A stretch of DNA of 41,652 nt from an uncultured Blautia sp. (lineage in GTDB: Bacteria; Bacillota; Clostridia; Lachnospirales; Lachnospiraceae), in the NCBI GenBank assembly GCA_900556555.1, contig USPF01000016.1:1-41652 (forward strand), read 5' to 3'. The notes beneath the pieces are model-generated. The model was not told the DNA's origin. It ran no database searches and saw only the letters and a program-made list of their open reading frames with translations. Within the stretch, counting starts at the first letter, position 1; every line of letters starts with the position of its first letter. Both the position numbers and the translations under genes were made by a program. This document shows, in pieces, positions 1-8,209 of this stretch.

Positions 1-123
1 AGAATATTTTTATAAAAAATAAAATTATATAAATATATTTCAATATATACTCACGTTCTCAAATATAATAACAGTATATTTTTAAATTCATTTCCCATAT
101 ATAGCGCCTCCCTAGATTTCTTA

Positions 124-152
124 TTGTGCTCTTTCTTTTCTTTATGTATAAT
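124..152 (+). promoter_or_regulatory. Promoter of murT-gatD
   Basis: A -35 element TTGTGC (124-129) lies 17 bp before a consensus -10 TATAAT (147-152), about 54 bp ahead of the murT start. Upstream of it, positions 1-123 are very AT-rich and I see no gene or structured element there. Calling this a promoter is inference from spacing and consensus. Confidence 0.6.
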
Positions 153-205
153 GAATACTGGAAGAAAACAATACACACACTACAAAATAAAGGAATGAAT
201 TTATC

Positions 206-1543
206 ATGAATATACGAAGACTTTTCGCTGTATGGAGTGCACACTTCATCAAAACAGCCTGCCGTCTCACCGGAAAACAAGGGGCTACGTTGGCAGGAAA
301 AGCCGCTCTCTCCATATATCCACCCATCCTTTCTGAACTGGCAAAGGAAGTAAAAAAAGATATTTTTGTGGTATGCGGCACAAACGGCAAAACAACTACC
401 AATAACTTATTAGCTTCCGTTTTGGAGGCAAATGGGCAAAAAGTAATCTGCAACCGCACCGGCTCTAATATGTTAAATGGTGTCGTCTCTGCTTTTGTAC
501 TCAACACAGGGCTTTCAGGACATTTAAAAGCAGATTATGCCTGCATTGAAATTGATGAAGCTTCTACCGTTCGAGTTTTTCCTCATTTTCAGCCGGATTT
601 TATGGTTCTTACCAATCTGTTTCGAGACCAGTTGGATCGCTACGGAGAAATCGACACCACCATGAACCTTTTATCAAAAGCCATGAAAATGGCTCCCAAC
701 ATGAAGCTTCTTGTAAACGGAGACGACTCTTTATCCACTTTCTTGGCTCTTGATAACGAAAATGAATATGCTGCTTACGGAATTAGCCAACAAGTCCTAT
801 CAGATGAAAACAGCAGAGAAATACGTGAAGGCAGATTTTGTAAAAGATGCGGTGAAAAAATGCAATATCACTTCTATCATTACAGCCAGTTGGGAGACTA
901 CTATTGCCCTCATTGCGGGTTCAAACGACCTCATTTGGATTTTGATGGAACAAACGTAAAACTTGATGAAGGAATTACTTTTGATGTAAACGACTTCCAT
1001 GTAAAAGCAAATTACAGAGGATTCTATAACGTTTATAACATTTTAGCTGTTTACGGCGCTGCCTCTATGGCAAATGTTTCTCTTGCGCATTTTAATGATG
1101 TTTTAGGAAATTTTACTCCTCAGTTTGGACGAAATGAGTTATTTAAAATTCAGGGCACAAAGGTCATGCTTAACCTTGCTAAAAATCCGGCAGGCTTTAA
1201 TCAGAATATTTCTGCTGTTATGACAGATACAAGCTTAAAAGACATTATTATTTTAATTAACGACAACAGTCAGGACGGTACCGATATCTCATGGCTCTGG
1301 GCCGTTGATTTCGACCGTTTAAAGGATGCCAATGCAGCTTCCATTACTGTCTGCGGTATTCGTTGTCTGGATATGGCGCTTCGCCTGAAATATGTAGATA
1401 TCCCCTCTGATATTGAACAGGATATTGAAAAAGCCATTGAAAGCAAAATTCAAAACGGAACGAAAAATTTGTATGTCCTCGTAAATTATACCGGCCTCTA
1501 TGCCACACATAATATTCTGAAGAAAATGGAGGGCAGGAAATGA
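206..1543 (+). CDS. murT: MurT, lipid II isoglutaminyl synthase ligase subunit
   Basis: MurT is the Mur-ligase-like half of the MurT/GatD complex, which amidates D-Glu of lipid II to D-iso-glutamine on the inner face of the membrane. The 445-aa protein has the Mur-ligase P-loop (GTNGKTTT, near residue 57) and an inserted four-cysteine zinc ribbon (CKRCGEK and CPHCGFKR, roughly residues 210-240) that is typical of MurT. The C-terminal DUF1727 region follows. An AAGGA ribosome site precedes the ATG, though slightly far. The stop overlaps the start of gatD by 4 nt, so the two are translationally coupled, as expected for a stoichiometric complex. Family length and motifs agree; I see nothing missing. 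Confidence 0.95.
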   Translation: MNIRRLFAVWSAHFIKTACRLTGKQGATLAGKAALSIYPPILSELAKEVKKDIFVVCGTNGKTTTNNLLASVLEANGQKVICNRTGSNMLNGVVSAFVLNTGLSGHLKADYACIEIDEASTVRVFPHFQPDFMVLTNLFRDQLDRYGEIDTTMNLLSKAMKMAPNMKLLVNGDDSLSTFLALDNENEYAAYGISQQVLSDENSREIREGRFCKRCGEKMQYHFYHYSQLGDYYCPHCGFKRPHLDFDGTNVKLDEGITFDVNDFHVKANYRGFYNVYNILAVYGAASMANVSLAHFNDVLGNFTPQFGRNELFKIQGTKVMLNLAKNPAGFNQNISAVMTDTSLKDIIILINDNSQDGTDISWLWAVDFDRLKDANAASITVCGIRCLDMALRLKYVDIPSDIEQDIEKAIESKIQNGTKNLYVLVNYTGLYATHNILKKMEGRK

Positions 1544-2265
1544 TGAAATTAACAATTGGACATTTATATCCGGACCTCTTAAATCTGTACGGAGACAGAG
1601 GCAATATTCAGTGTATGACAAAACGCAGCTTATGGAGAGGTATTGAAGCAGAAACAATTGAATTTTCCTTAGAAGACCATATTGATTTTTCCAATCTGGA
1701 CATTGTTCTTCTGGGCGGCGGCTCTGACCGGGAACAAATGCTGGTATGCAACAAGCTTCGCAGCATTCAGAAAAATTTTAAGAATTATATTGAGGACGGC
1801 GGCAGCGTTATTGCCGTATGCGGCGGCTACCAGCTTTTAGGACATTACTACAAAACCTCTGAGGGAACTATGGAGGGACTCTCTTTGGTGGATTTGCATA
1901 CAGAACAGGGTGAACCTCGTCTTATTGACAACATTGTACTGGAAAATGAAATATTCCCTCTCCCGATTGTAGGCTTCGAAAACCATGGCGGCAGAACCTA
2001 TATCGGAGATAACAAACCATTCGGAAAGGTTTTATACGGACACGGAAACAACGGAGAAGACCACACAGAAGGCGTTCTTTATAAAAATGTAATCGGCACT
2101 TATCTGCACGGACCACTTCTTCCGAAAAATCCTCATATATGTGACTATCTTCTCTCCAATGCTTTGGAAAGAAAATATGGAAAAGGAGATTTAACTCCCT
2201 TAGATGATAATTTAGAAGTGAAAGCAAATCAATATATCTACAACCGTTTTGTAAAACAAGCTTAA
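1540..2265 (+). CDS. gatD: GatD, lipid II isoglutaminyl synthase glutaminase subunit
   Basis: GatD is the class I (triad) glutamine amidotransferase that feeds ammonia to MurT for lipid II amidation. The 241-aa protein shows the nucleophile-elbow cysteine in AVCGGYQLLG (about residue 95) and the catalytic histidine in YLHGPLLPKNP. Two adjacent ATGs are possible starts (1540 and 1543). The first overlaps the murT stop, and a GGAGGG-type ribosome site lies inside the end of murT. It belongs to the CobB/CobQ-like amidotransferase family. The murT-gatD order is the usual one in Firmicutes. Downstream lies a long inverted repeat shared with the convergent glycerate kinase gene. Confidence 0.95.
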   Translation: MMKLTIGHLYPDLLNLYGDRGNIQCMTKRSLWRGIEAETIEFSLEDHIDFSNLDIVLLGGGSDREQMLVCNKLRSIQKNFKNYIEDGGSVIAVCGGYQLLGHYYKTSEGTMEGLSLVDLHTEQGEPRLIDNIVLENEIFPLPIVGFENHGGRTYIGDNKPFGKVLYGHGNNGEDHTEGVLYKNVIGTYLHGPLLPKNPHICDYLLSNALERKYGKGDLTPLDDNLEVKANQYIYNRFVKQA

Positions 2266-2275
2266 ACAACAACGA

Positions 2276-2327
2276 GAGAATATTTATACATTTTCATAAG
2301 CTAAAACTGAAATGTATAAATATTCTC
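2276..2327. terminator. Long perfect inverted repeat between convergent genes
   Basis: An 18-bp arm at 2276-2293 (GAGAATATTTATACATTT) is repeated exactly in inverse at 2310-2327 with a 16-nt loop. It sits between the convergent gatD and glycerate kinase genes, so it probably acts as a bidirectional terminator. The stem is AT-rich and no run of T follows it on either strand. Confidence 0.6.
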
Positions 2328-2346
2328 AGCTTAATTTCTTACTGTT

Positions 2347-3471
2347 CTATTTCAGCAATCGCAAAATATTATCCACAGTACAACTTAAATTTTCAGCACT
2401 GTACTGTCTGCTGACTGAAAAATCCTGCGGAAGCCTGTTAATAGGAAATACTGCTGTGACGCCCATGCAATACGCTTCTTTTATATTCTTATCTTCTGCT
2501 CCTCCTACAACGGCAATCACTTTTTTCTCCTGCTCCTGCGCTCTTTTGGCAATCCCCATAACAACCTTGCCTCTCAGACTCTGAGAGTCCAGCTTTCCCT
2601 CTCCTGTAAAAATATAGTCCGCATCGGCAATTTTCTCATCAAATTTAACGGTATCCAGCACTGTCTGTATTCCCATCTGAAGCTTCGCATTGAAAAAGGC
2701 TACCATACCTGCCCCCATTGCACCCGCTGCACCGGTTCCCGGCATTTCACCGATATCTTTTCCGATAGTTCTTGTGATAACTCTGCTTAAATTTTTCATT
2801 CCTTCATCCAACTCCTCTACACATTCTGCATCTGCCCCTTTTTGCGGAGCAAAAACATAAGAAGCGCCAAAAGATCCATACATAGGATTGTCAATATCAC
2901 ACATGGCTATCAGCTCGATATTTTTAAAGACCTCATTCATTCCCGATAAATCAATACGCTCTATGTCAATAACCGTTCCGCCTGTGGGAATAAATTCCTT
3001 TCCTTCTTTGTTATAAAACTTTACGCCTGCTGCTGCGGCTGCTCCGCATCCTCCGTCATTGGTAGCAGAGCCCCCTAAGCCTACAATAATTTTCTCGACT
3101 CCTCTTTTTGCTGCTTCCACCATTAGCTGTCCTACTCCGTAGGTTGTAGTCAGCTTAGGATTTTTTCGCTTTTCTACCAATGGCAGCCCTGCGCAGGACG
3201 CCATTTCCACGACTGCCGTTTTCCCTTCGTCAAGCAATCCAAAATAACTGTCCATATCTTCAAAATATGGATTTTTCACCTTTACATTTACCTTCTCTCC
3301 TCCTAAAGCGAAAAGAAATGCGTCTACCGAGCCTTCTCCTCCGTCTGCCACAGGAATTTCCGTAATTTCACTGTCAGGAAAATGCTCTCTTATTTTTTCA
3401 GCGGTAATTTTACAAATCTGAACAGAGCTTAATGTTCCTTTAAAAGAATCCGGAATTAATACAAACTTCAT
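2347..3471 (-). CDS. glxK: Glycerate kinase, GlxK/GarK family
   Basis: Glycerate 2-kinase phosphorylates D-glycerate with ATP, feeding it into lower glycolysis. The protein opens with MKFVLIPDSFKGTLSS and carries family motifs such as PVADGGEG, GVGQLM, VGLGGSATNDGG, GTGAAGAMGAGM and FTGEGKLDSQS. An in-frame ATG lies 45 nt further upstream, but the start at 3471 is chosen because GGAGGAGG lies just before it and homologues begin MK(F/V)V. Length (374 aa) fits the family. It is transcribed away from a broken PrpR-type regulator, across a 134-bp intergenic region containing two near-identical dyads, which suggests it was that regulator's target. A TTGAAA-18-TAAAAT sigma-A-like promoter can be read on the minus strand in that gap. 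Confidence 0.93.
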   Translation of the reverse strand: MKFVLIPDSFKGTLSSVQICKITAEKIREHFPDSEITEIPVADGGEGSVDAFLFALGGEKVNVKVKNPYFEDMDSYFGLLDEGKTAVVEMASCAGLPLVEKRKNPKLTTTYGVGQLMVEAAKRGVEKIIVGLGGSATNDGGCGAAAAAGVKFYNKEGKEFIPTGGTVIDIERIDLSGMNEVFKNIELIAMCDIDNPMYGSFGASYVFAPQKGADAECVEELDEGMKNLSRVITRTIGKDIGEMPGTGAAGAMGAGMVAFFNAKLQMGIQTVLDTVKFDEKIADADYIFTGEGKLDSQSLRGKVVMGIAKRAQEQEKKVIAVVGGAEDKNIKEAYCMGVTAVFPINRLPQDFSVSRQYSAENLSCTVDNILRLLK

Positions 3472-3498
3472 GATTTTTCCTCCTCCATTTTCTCCCAA

Positions 3499-3515
3499 TG
3501 TTCTTTTTTGAAACA
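3499..3515. promoter_or_regulatory. Operator-like dyad, copy A
   Basis: The 17-bp site TGTTCTTTTTTGAAACA has imperfect dyad ends (TGTT / AACA) and matches a second site at 3575-3591 at 14 of 17 positions. It lies 28 bp upstream of the glycerate kinase start. The regulatory role is inferred. Confidence 0.4.
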
Positions 3516-3574
3516 TCTTTTCTCTTATTTTATCGGATTTTCCATTTTATTTTCAACTATTCTCTTTTATAATA

Positions 3575-3591
3575 TGTTTATATTTGAAACA
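3575..3591. promoter_or_regulatory. Operator-like dyad, copy B
   Basis: TGTTTATATTTGAAACA is the second copy of the intergenic dyad, lying immediately after a TATAAT -10 element (3568-3573) of the PrpR-type gene and 14 bp before its start. The position would suit autoregulation. Binding is inferred, not shown. Confidence 0.4.
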
Positions 3592-3605
3592 ATAGGAGGA
3601 GAAAT

Positions 3606-5232
3606 ATGAGCAAAAAAATCAGGATTTTAGGAATTGCACCTTATGAAGGTTTAAAACAATTAATGGAAGAATATGCTTGTCAACGAAAAGATTTGGATTT
3701 TGTTTCTCTCCTTGGAAGCATGGAAGAAGGCGCTGCTCTTGCCAAAGAATATTATTCCGATTTTGATATTATTATATCTCGGGCAAATACTGCCGACTTA
3801 ATCAAAAAAAGCGTTCCCATCCCCGTCATCGACCTTGGTATTGGCTACTATGATATTCTGCGTTGCTTAAAAACAGCAGAGGCTACCCACACAAAATGTG
3901 CTTTGCTGGGGCATCCCTCTCTTACAAAAGCCGCTCAGACTCTGCGTTCTCTTTTAAAAGCAGAATTTCCTGTTTTTTCAATATCTGACACTGCAACGGC
4001 GCTTCATACTCTGCATACGCTTTCTGCTCAGAATTATCAAACCGTCATTTGCGATACGGTTGCTTATGAGGCTGCGCGAAAAGCAGGCTTGACTCCTATA
4101 CTCCTGACATCCAGTGCAGAAAGTCTGGAAACAGCTGTTAATCACGCTCTTTACCTTTGGGAAATCAGCCAAAAGTCTGTCGTTACTTTATCTATGCTGA
4201 AGGAAACTTTAAAAACCGGCTTTGGCGATTATCTTCTTCTGAATGAAAACGGCACACTTTTATATTCTACCTTACAGGGAAATTTTCTCCAAGCAATACA
4301 AACACAGCTGCAAAAAGAAGTTCCTTCCTGCCTTTCAAAAGAAAGACGTTCTTTCTTTATTACTGCAGCAAATAAGCTGTATGCTGTGTCTTCCCGTTTT
4401 GTTGACACTGCCCCTGAGTCTTATCTGATTTTTTGCCTGACTCCTTCCAAGCTTCCTGTAAACCATTCTAAGTACGGCATTAGCATTCTGAATAGAGAAG
4501 ATACACAGAACACGCTTACAACAAGTATCTGCAATACCGGAAGTCATGCCAAAAAACTGGAATTTTCTCATCAACAGCTTTCATTCACCTTTCACAGATA
4601 ATGACAATACTATTTATATTTCCAATTTGCAAAAATTATCAGCAGAGAAACAAAAGTGGTTACTCTCTGTCATTTTAGATACAAATGCTCATGTACGAAA
4701 CCGTTTCATTTTTTCCTGCCGTAAGGAATACAAAAAGCCGGCTCCCGCTGTTGCCCTAGAGTATGCCAACGCCCTAGATTGTATTGTCATTCCTGTCGCA
4801 CCTTTGCGTGAGCAAAAGACAGACCTTCCTTCTATGTGTACCTTATACATAAATACACTAAATGAAGCTTTCGGAAAACAGCTGATTGCTCTGGATGATG
4901 ATGCGATATGCGCATTAACAGAATATGATTATCCCGGAAATCATGCCCAGCTTAAACGAATTTTAAAGCAAGCCGTGATAAAGACAAATTCTCTTTATTT
5001 GTCAAATTCTGTAATACAAGATATTCTGGTACAGGAAAGACAGCTTTTCCCTGCCCGTATTGATACTGCATCTTCATCCTGTATACAACTGGATTGTAAT
5101 CTGTCGTTAGATGAAATAAATCGCTGTGTTATCCAACAGGTATTAAAAAATTGCAACGGAAATCAGTCTGTGGCAGCCCGCAAGTTAGGCATCAGCAGAA
5201 CAACCCTGTGGCGCAGTCTAAATCGTGGTTGA
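3606..5232 (+). pseudogene. PrpR-type regulator, broken in its AAA domain
   Basis: The first frame (3606-4601, 331 aa) gives an intact PrpR_N-type sensory domain (about residues 1-190) and a PAS-like segment. It then runs out of frame into a short tail. The continuing homology is in another frame (open from about 4492, ATG at 4546) and gives the second half of a sigma-54-activator AAA module and a Fis-type HTH (NGNQSVAARKLGISRTTLWRSL). The Walker A segment (GExGxGKE), expected between the two parts, is absent from both frames, so a deletion plus a frame change is the simplest reading. A separate ATG at 4546 has only a poor ribosome site. The N-terminal piece preceded by AGGAGGAG could still be made. 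It is divergent from glycerate kinase, its likely former target. Confidence 0.75.
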
Positions 5233-5296
5233 TTTCCCGTATGAAATGTATTTATTGTAGCAAAAATTTATTTTTTTAATTTTTCTCAAAAAAGTG

Positions 5297-5325
5297 TTGA
5301 CATATCTAATTATCTATTGTATTAT
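5297..5325 (+). promoter_or_regulatory. Strong promoter of the tRNA-Gly pair
   Basis: A perfect -35 TTGACA (5297-5302) and -10 TATTAT (5320-5325) are spaced by exactly 17 bp, 37 bp ahead of the first tRNA. This is the expected architecture for a constitutive stable-RNA promoter. Confidence 0.85.
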
Positions 5326-5362
5326 AGGTATTGTCCTTGAGGGACACAGATAAACAACACTT

Positions 5363-5433
5363 GCGGGTGTAGTTCAGTGGTAGAACACCAGCCTTCCAAG
5401 CTGGATATGTGGGTTCGATTCCCATCACCCGCT
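5363..5433 (+). tRNA. tRNA-Gly (anticodon TCC)
   Basis: A 71-nt cloverleaf has acceptor GCGGGTG/CACCCGC, anticodon stem CCAGC/GCTGG around loop CTTCCAA, and a T-arm GTGGG-TTCGATT-CCCAT. The 3' CCA is not encoded. It is cotranscribed with a second tRNA-Gly 3 nt downstream. Confidence 0.96.
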
Positions 5434-5436
5434 TAT

Positions 5437-5509
5437 GCGCGAGTGGCTCAGTTGGTGGAGCGCGACCTTGCCAAGGTCGAGGCCGCGGGTTCGAGTCCCG
5501 TCTCGCGCT
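5437..5509 (+). tRNA. tRNA-Gly (anticodon GCC)
   Basis: A 73-nt cloverleaf has acceptor GCGCGAG/CTCGCGC, anticodon stem CGACC/GGTCG around loop TTGCCAA, and a T-arm GCGGG-TTCGAGT-CCCGT. CCA is not encoded. Together with the preceding TCC tRNA it covers the glycine codons. A T-run follows the 3' end directly. Confidence 0.96.
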
Positions 5510-5542
5510 TTTTTTATTTTCTAAAAAAATACACTTAATAAA

Positions 5543-5590
5543 AAATCTGGACAGACTTGGAGTTTTAAGCTCTTCCGTCTGTCCAGATTT
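5543..5590. terminator. Bidirectional terminator
   Basis: The arms AAATCTGGACAGAC (5543-5556) and GTCTGTCCAGATTT (5577-5590) form a 14-bp stem between the plus-strand tRNAs and the convergent minus-strand CcdA-TlpA gene, with T/A-rich flanks on both sides. Confidence 0.8.
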
Positions 5591-5591
5591 T

Positions 5592-6830
5592 CTATTTTCT
5601 TTTTCCATCCACGGTCTGCCTGATGATATCCCGCATGGTTTCTTCACTTAACTGTCCTGGAATATACCCAAAAACATTTCCATCTTTGTCAATCATAAAG
5701 GTAGTAGGAAAGGAATTGATTCCATATGCCTGGAAGGCTTCTGCCTCTGTATCCATAACAACAGGATAGGTGTAACCATTTTCTTCTAAAAATCCTTTAA
5801 TCCCTTCCTCTGATTTTTCCCTTCCAAGATTCGGTGCCGCTACACCCAGGATGACAATATCTTCCTCTTCCTGCTGAAACTCTTCATATAGTTTCTGTAT
5901 ATCAGGCATCTCTGCCCTGCAAGGCGAACACCAGGTAGCCCAAAAGTTCAAAAATACTGTTTTTCCCTTATAGTCAGACAAGGTATGTGTATTCCCATAC
6001 TGATCTTTCAATGTAAAATCTATGGCAGGTATGGTCTTTACTTTTTCGGCTGCCTCTTCTTCCTCCTCTGATTCTGCTTCTGTTGCTTCCTCCTGAGTCT
6101 CTGTGGAAGATAAAGCTCCTGAAACAGCGTTCATTTTTCCTGTAAGCATGAGAATTCCCATAAAAATCATAAGAATACCTCCAATTTTCACCGTGTAATG
6201 AACTACTTTCATATGACTTTTGAAGAATTCCAACAGAGTTGTGGTAAAAAGTCCAACTGCCAGAAATGGAAGCACAAAACCGGCTGTATAGACAGCAATA
6301 TACAAAAATCCTGTGACCTTAGTAGCTGCAGAGGCTGTCATCAGCAGGACACTGGCAAGTGCAGGCCCTACACAGGGTGTCCAGGCAAAACTAAAAGTAA
6401 ATCCCATAACCAGTGCTGTCACCGGTGACATGGCAAGCAAATCCATCTTAAAAGGCAGCCGTCTCTCTTTCCCAAGGAAATAACTTTTTCCCAGAAATCC
6501 CATCTGATACAATCCAAAAAGAATTACAATCACGCCTCCGATTCTGGCAAACCAGATTTGATTTTCTTTGAGAAAATTTCCCATGGCTGAAAATCCCAAT
6601 CCCAGAAGGAAAAAAGCAAAACTGACTCCCAGCACAAAAAACACGGTGTGAAACAAAACCTTGCTCCGTTTAAAATGAATCCTCCCGTCTTCTCCTATTT
6701 GTCCTGTTCCGCCTGAAAGATAACCAATATAAATAGGAATCAGCGGCAGCACACAGGGAGAAAAGAAACTAAGCAGTCCCTGAAAAAATACTGTCAGCAC
6801 AGGGACACTGATTTCCAACGAAAATCCCAT
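5592..6830 (-). CDS. CcdA-TlpA fusion: thiol-disulfide exchange membrane protein
   Basis: This 412-aa protein joins a CcdA/DsbD-type transmembrane electron carrier to an extracytoplasmic thioredoxin-like domain. The N-terminal half (about residues 1-235) has hydrophobic helices with the conserved cysteines in FFSPCVLPLIP and AWTPCVGPALAS. A Glu-rich linker (about 245-265) leads to a TlpA/ResA domain with active site WATWCSPCRAEMP and a cis-proline region SFPTTFMID. CcdA moves reducing equivalents from cytoplasmic thioredoxin to the outside and the fused domain would be their direct acceptor; this is family knowledge, and the substrate is unknown. The start is supported by AAAAGGAG before the ATG. 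No cytochrome c genes are near, so a role in general thiol or peroxide reduction is as likely as cytochrome maturation. Confidence 0.9.
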   Translation of the reverse strand: MGFSLEISVPVLTVFFQGLLSFFSPCVLPLIPIYIGYLSGGTGQIGEDGRIHFKRSKVLFHTVFFVLGVSFAFFLLGLGFSAMGNFLKENQIWFARIGGVIVILFGLYQMGFLGKSYFLGKERRLPFKMDLLAMSPVTALVMGFTFSFAWTPCVGPALASVLLMTASAATKVTGFLYIAVYTAGFVLPFLAVGLFTTTLLEFFKSHMKVVHYTVKIGGILMIFMGILMLTGKMNAVSGALSSTETQEEATEAESEEEEEAAEKVKTIPAIDFTLKDQYGNTHTLSDYKGKTVFLNFWATWCSPCRAEMPDIQKLYEEFQQEEEDIVILGVAAPNLGREKSEEGIKGFLEENGYTYPVVMDTEAEAFQAYGINSFPTTFMIDKDGNVFGYIPGQLSEETMRDIIRQTVDGKRK

Positions 6831-6880
6831 AAAATATACTCCTTTTCACTGTTTTCGTATATAAAAAAATGACATAAAAA

Positions 6881-6923
6881 ATGCTGATTACAAACTACAA
6901 TCTTGTAGAAATGTAATCAGCAT
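6881..6923 (-). terminator. Terminator of the DUF134/NifX/MinD operon
   Basis: ATGCTGATTACA (6881-6892) pairs with TGTAATCAGCAT (6912-6923), with an inner CTACAA/TTGTAG stem. T-rich sequence follows on the minus strand. It separates the operon from the downstream CcdA-TlpA gene. Confidence 0.75.
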
Positions 6924-6965
6924 TATTATATACCATTTTAGTCTAGTTTTTCAAGAATATTCTGT

Positions 6966-7325
6966 TTAGTGTTCTCCACACTCATGTGCATGTTCATGCT
7001 CATGACAGATAGAACCTGTAGATACCAGTTCGCCTTTTAAGTAAGCTTCTACATTTTCTCTTGCATCTCCCTGTGCACCCACAACAACTTCTACGCCGCG
7101 CTCATTGAAAATATCTACAGCTCCGCCGCCCATTCCACCGGAAATAATTACTTCTGCACCGTGATCAGCAAGGAAATTCGGCAAAAATCCAGGACGGTGA
7201 CCAGGATTCGGAACACTGTTTTCTGCAACAATCTTATCTCCCTCTGTATCAAAGAAAATAAAATTCTCACAATGACCAAAATGACCAGCAACTTCTTTTC
7301 CCATAGCAGCAACAACAATCTTCAT
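6966..7325 (-). CDS. NifX/NifB-fold (MTH1175-like) protein with His-rich tail
   Basis: This 119-aa protein belongs to the dinitrogenase iron-molybdenum cofactor biosynthesis fold family. It starts MKIVVAAMGKEVAGHFGHCENF and contains the glycine-rich stretch ISGGMGGGAVDIF. After the fold (to about residue 105) comes a tail, CHEHEHAHECGEH, that looks metal-binding. Family members carry Fe-S or Mo-containing clusters (NifX, ORP, IssA). No nitrogenase genes are present here, so a role in nitrogen fixation is unlikely. It is the last gene of a five-gene operon, 20 nt after the second MinD-like ATPase, with an AAGGAG ribosome site. The bound metal and partner are unknown. Confidence 0.88.
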   Translation of the reverse strand: MKIVVAAMGKEVAGHFGHCENFIFFDTEGDKIVAENSVPNPGHRPGFLPNFLADHGAEVIISGGMGGGAVDIFNERGVEVVVGAQGDARENVEAYLKGELVSTGSICHEHEHAHECGEH

Positions 7326-7345
7326 AATAATAATCTCCTTTTCGC

Positions 7346-8209
7346 TTATATATTTAATTTGTTTCTAACAGCTTCATAAATCTGCAATAATGCAGCCCGT
7401 GCCTGGCAATCAGCCAGAGCAACGCTTTTTCCGGCATTTACAGCAGCCGGAACCGCTTTATCATAAGGGATTTTCCCAACAAAGGAGATTCCCCTTTTCA
7501 CACAATACTCCTGAATTTCTTTCGTTTTATCAGGATTGGTATTCCATTTATTGACACATACCGCAATCGGTATCTGAAAAGATTCCGCCGTATCAACCAG
7601 ACGCTCCATGTCACTGATTCCAGAAACCGACGGCTCTGCCACAATTAAAATCAAATCCATTCCACTCATAGATGCAATAACCGGACAACCGATTCCAGGC
7701 GAACCATCTATGATAGCCAGTTCTGTATCTGGTGCTGCTTTTAACATAGCCAGTTTTACAGATGTTACCAGTTTTCCGGAATTTCCACGTCCCATTTTCA
7801 AGGATGCTGTGGAAAACACTCTTTCTCCACGGTACAAGGCCATCTGACCTGCCACATCTTCTCTCATAGTAACAGCATCTGCGGGACATACGTATTCACA
7901 GACACCACATCCCTCACACGCATAATCCGTCACTTCGCAGACTGCCTCTTTTTTCTGGATTGCCTGAAACCGGCAGCTTTCCTTGCATTTACCACAGCCA
8001 ATGCACTTTTGCGGATCTATGTATGCTTTTTTTGCACCTATAAAATCTGAGTATTCAGGCTCTGTATCCACTTTTGTGATCAGATGCAGATTCGGTGCAT
8101 CTACATCACAATCTGCAATAGCCTTTGCCTGTGAAAAATCAATAAATGAGGAAGAAACGGTTGTTTTTCCTGTTCCGCCCTTTCCGCTGAGAACTAATAA
8201 ACGCTTCAT
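7346..8209 (-). CDS. MinD-like ATPase with two 4Fe-4S motifs (second copy)
   Basis: This 287-aa P-loop ATPase of the MinD/Mrp group has a deviant Walker A (GKGGTGKTT, near residue 10), an inserted ferredoxin-like segment with two clusters (CIGCGKCKESC and CEGCGVCEYVC, about residues 60-115), and the downstream ATPase motif IIDGSPGIGCPV. Such proteins are found with NifX-fold proteins and are thought to use ATP hydrolysis in Fe-S or metal-cluster handling; in Desulfovibrio ORP systems similar ATPases accompany a Mo-Cu protein. Its start overlaps the upstream ATPase gene by 4 nt and has AGGAGG 9 nt before it. The close paralogy with its neighbour suggests a heterodimer, which is inference. Confidence 0.9.
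   Translation of the reverse strand: MKRLLVLSGKGGTGKTTVSSSFIDFSQAKAIADCDVDAPNLHLITKVDTEPEYSDFIGAKKAYIDPQKCIGCGKCKESCRFQAIQKKEAVCEVTDYACEGCGVCEYVCPADAVTMREDVAGQMALYRGERVFSTASLKMGRGNSGKLVTSVKLAMLKAAPDTELAIIDGSPGIGCPVIASMSGMDLILIVAEPSVSGISDMERLVDTAESFQIPIAVCVNKWNTNPDKTKEIQEYCVKRGISFVGKIPYDKAVPAAVNAGKSVALADCQARAALLQIYEAVRNKLNI

Noticed and set aside
4492..5232. Possible programmed frameshift joining the two parts of the PrpR-type regulator
   Set aside because: No slippery sequence with a following structure is evident, and the Walker A segment would still be missing after any frameshift. A deletion in a pseudogene explains it better.
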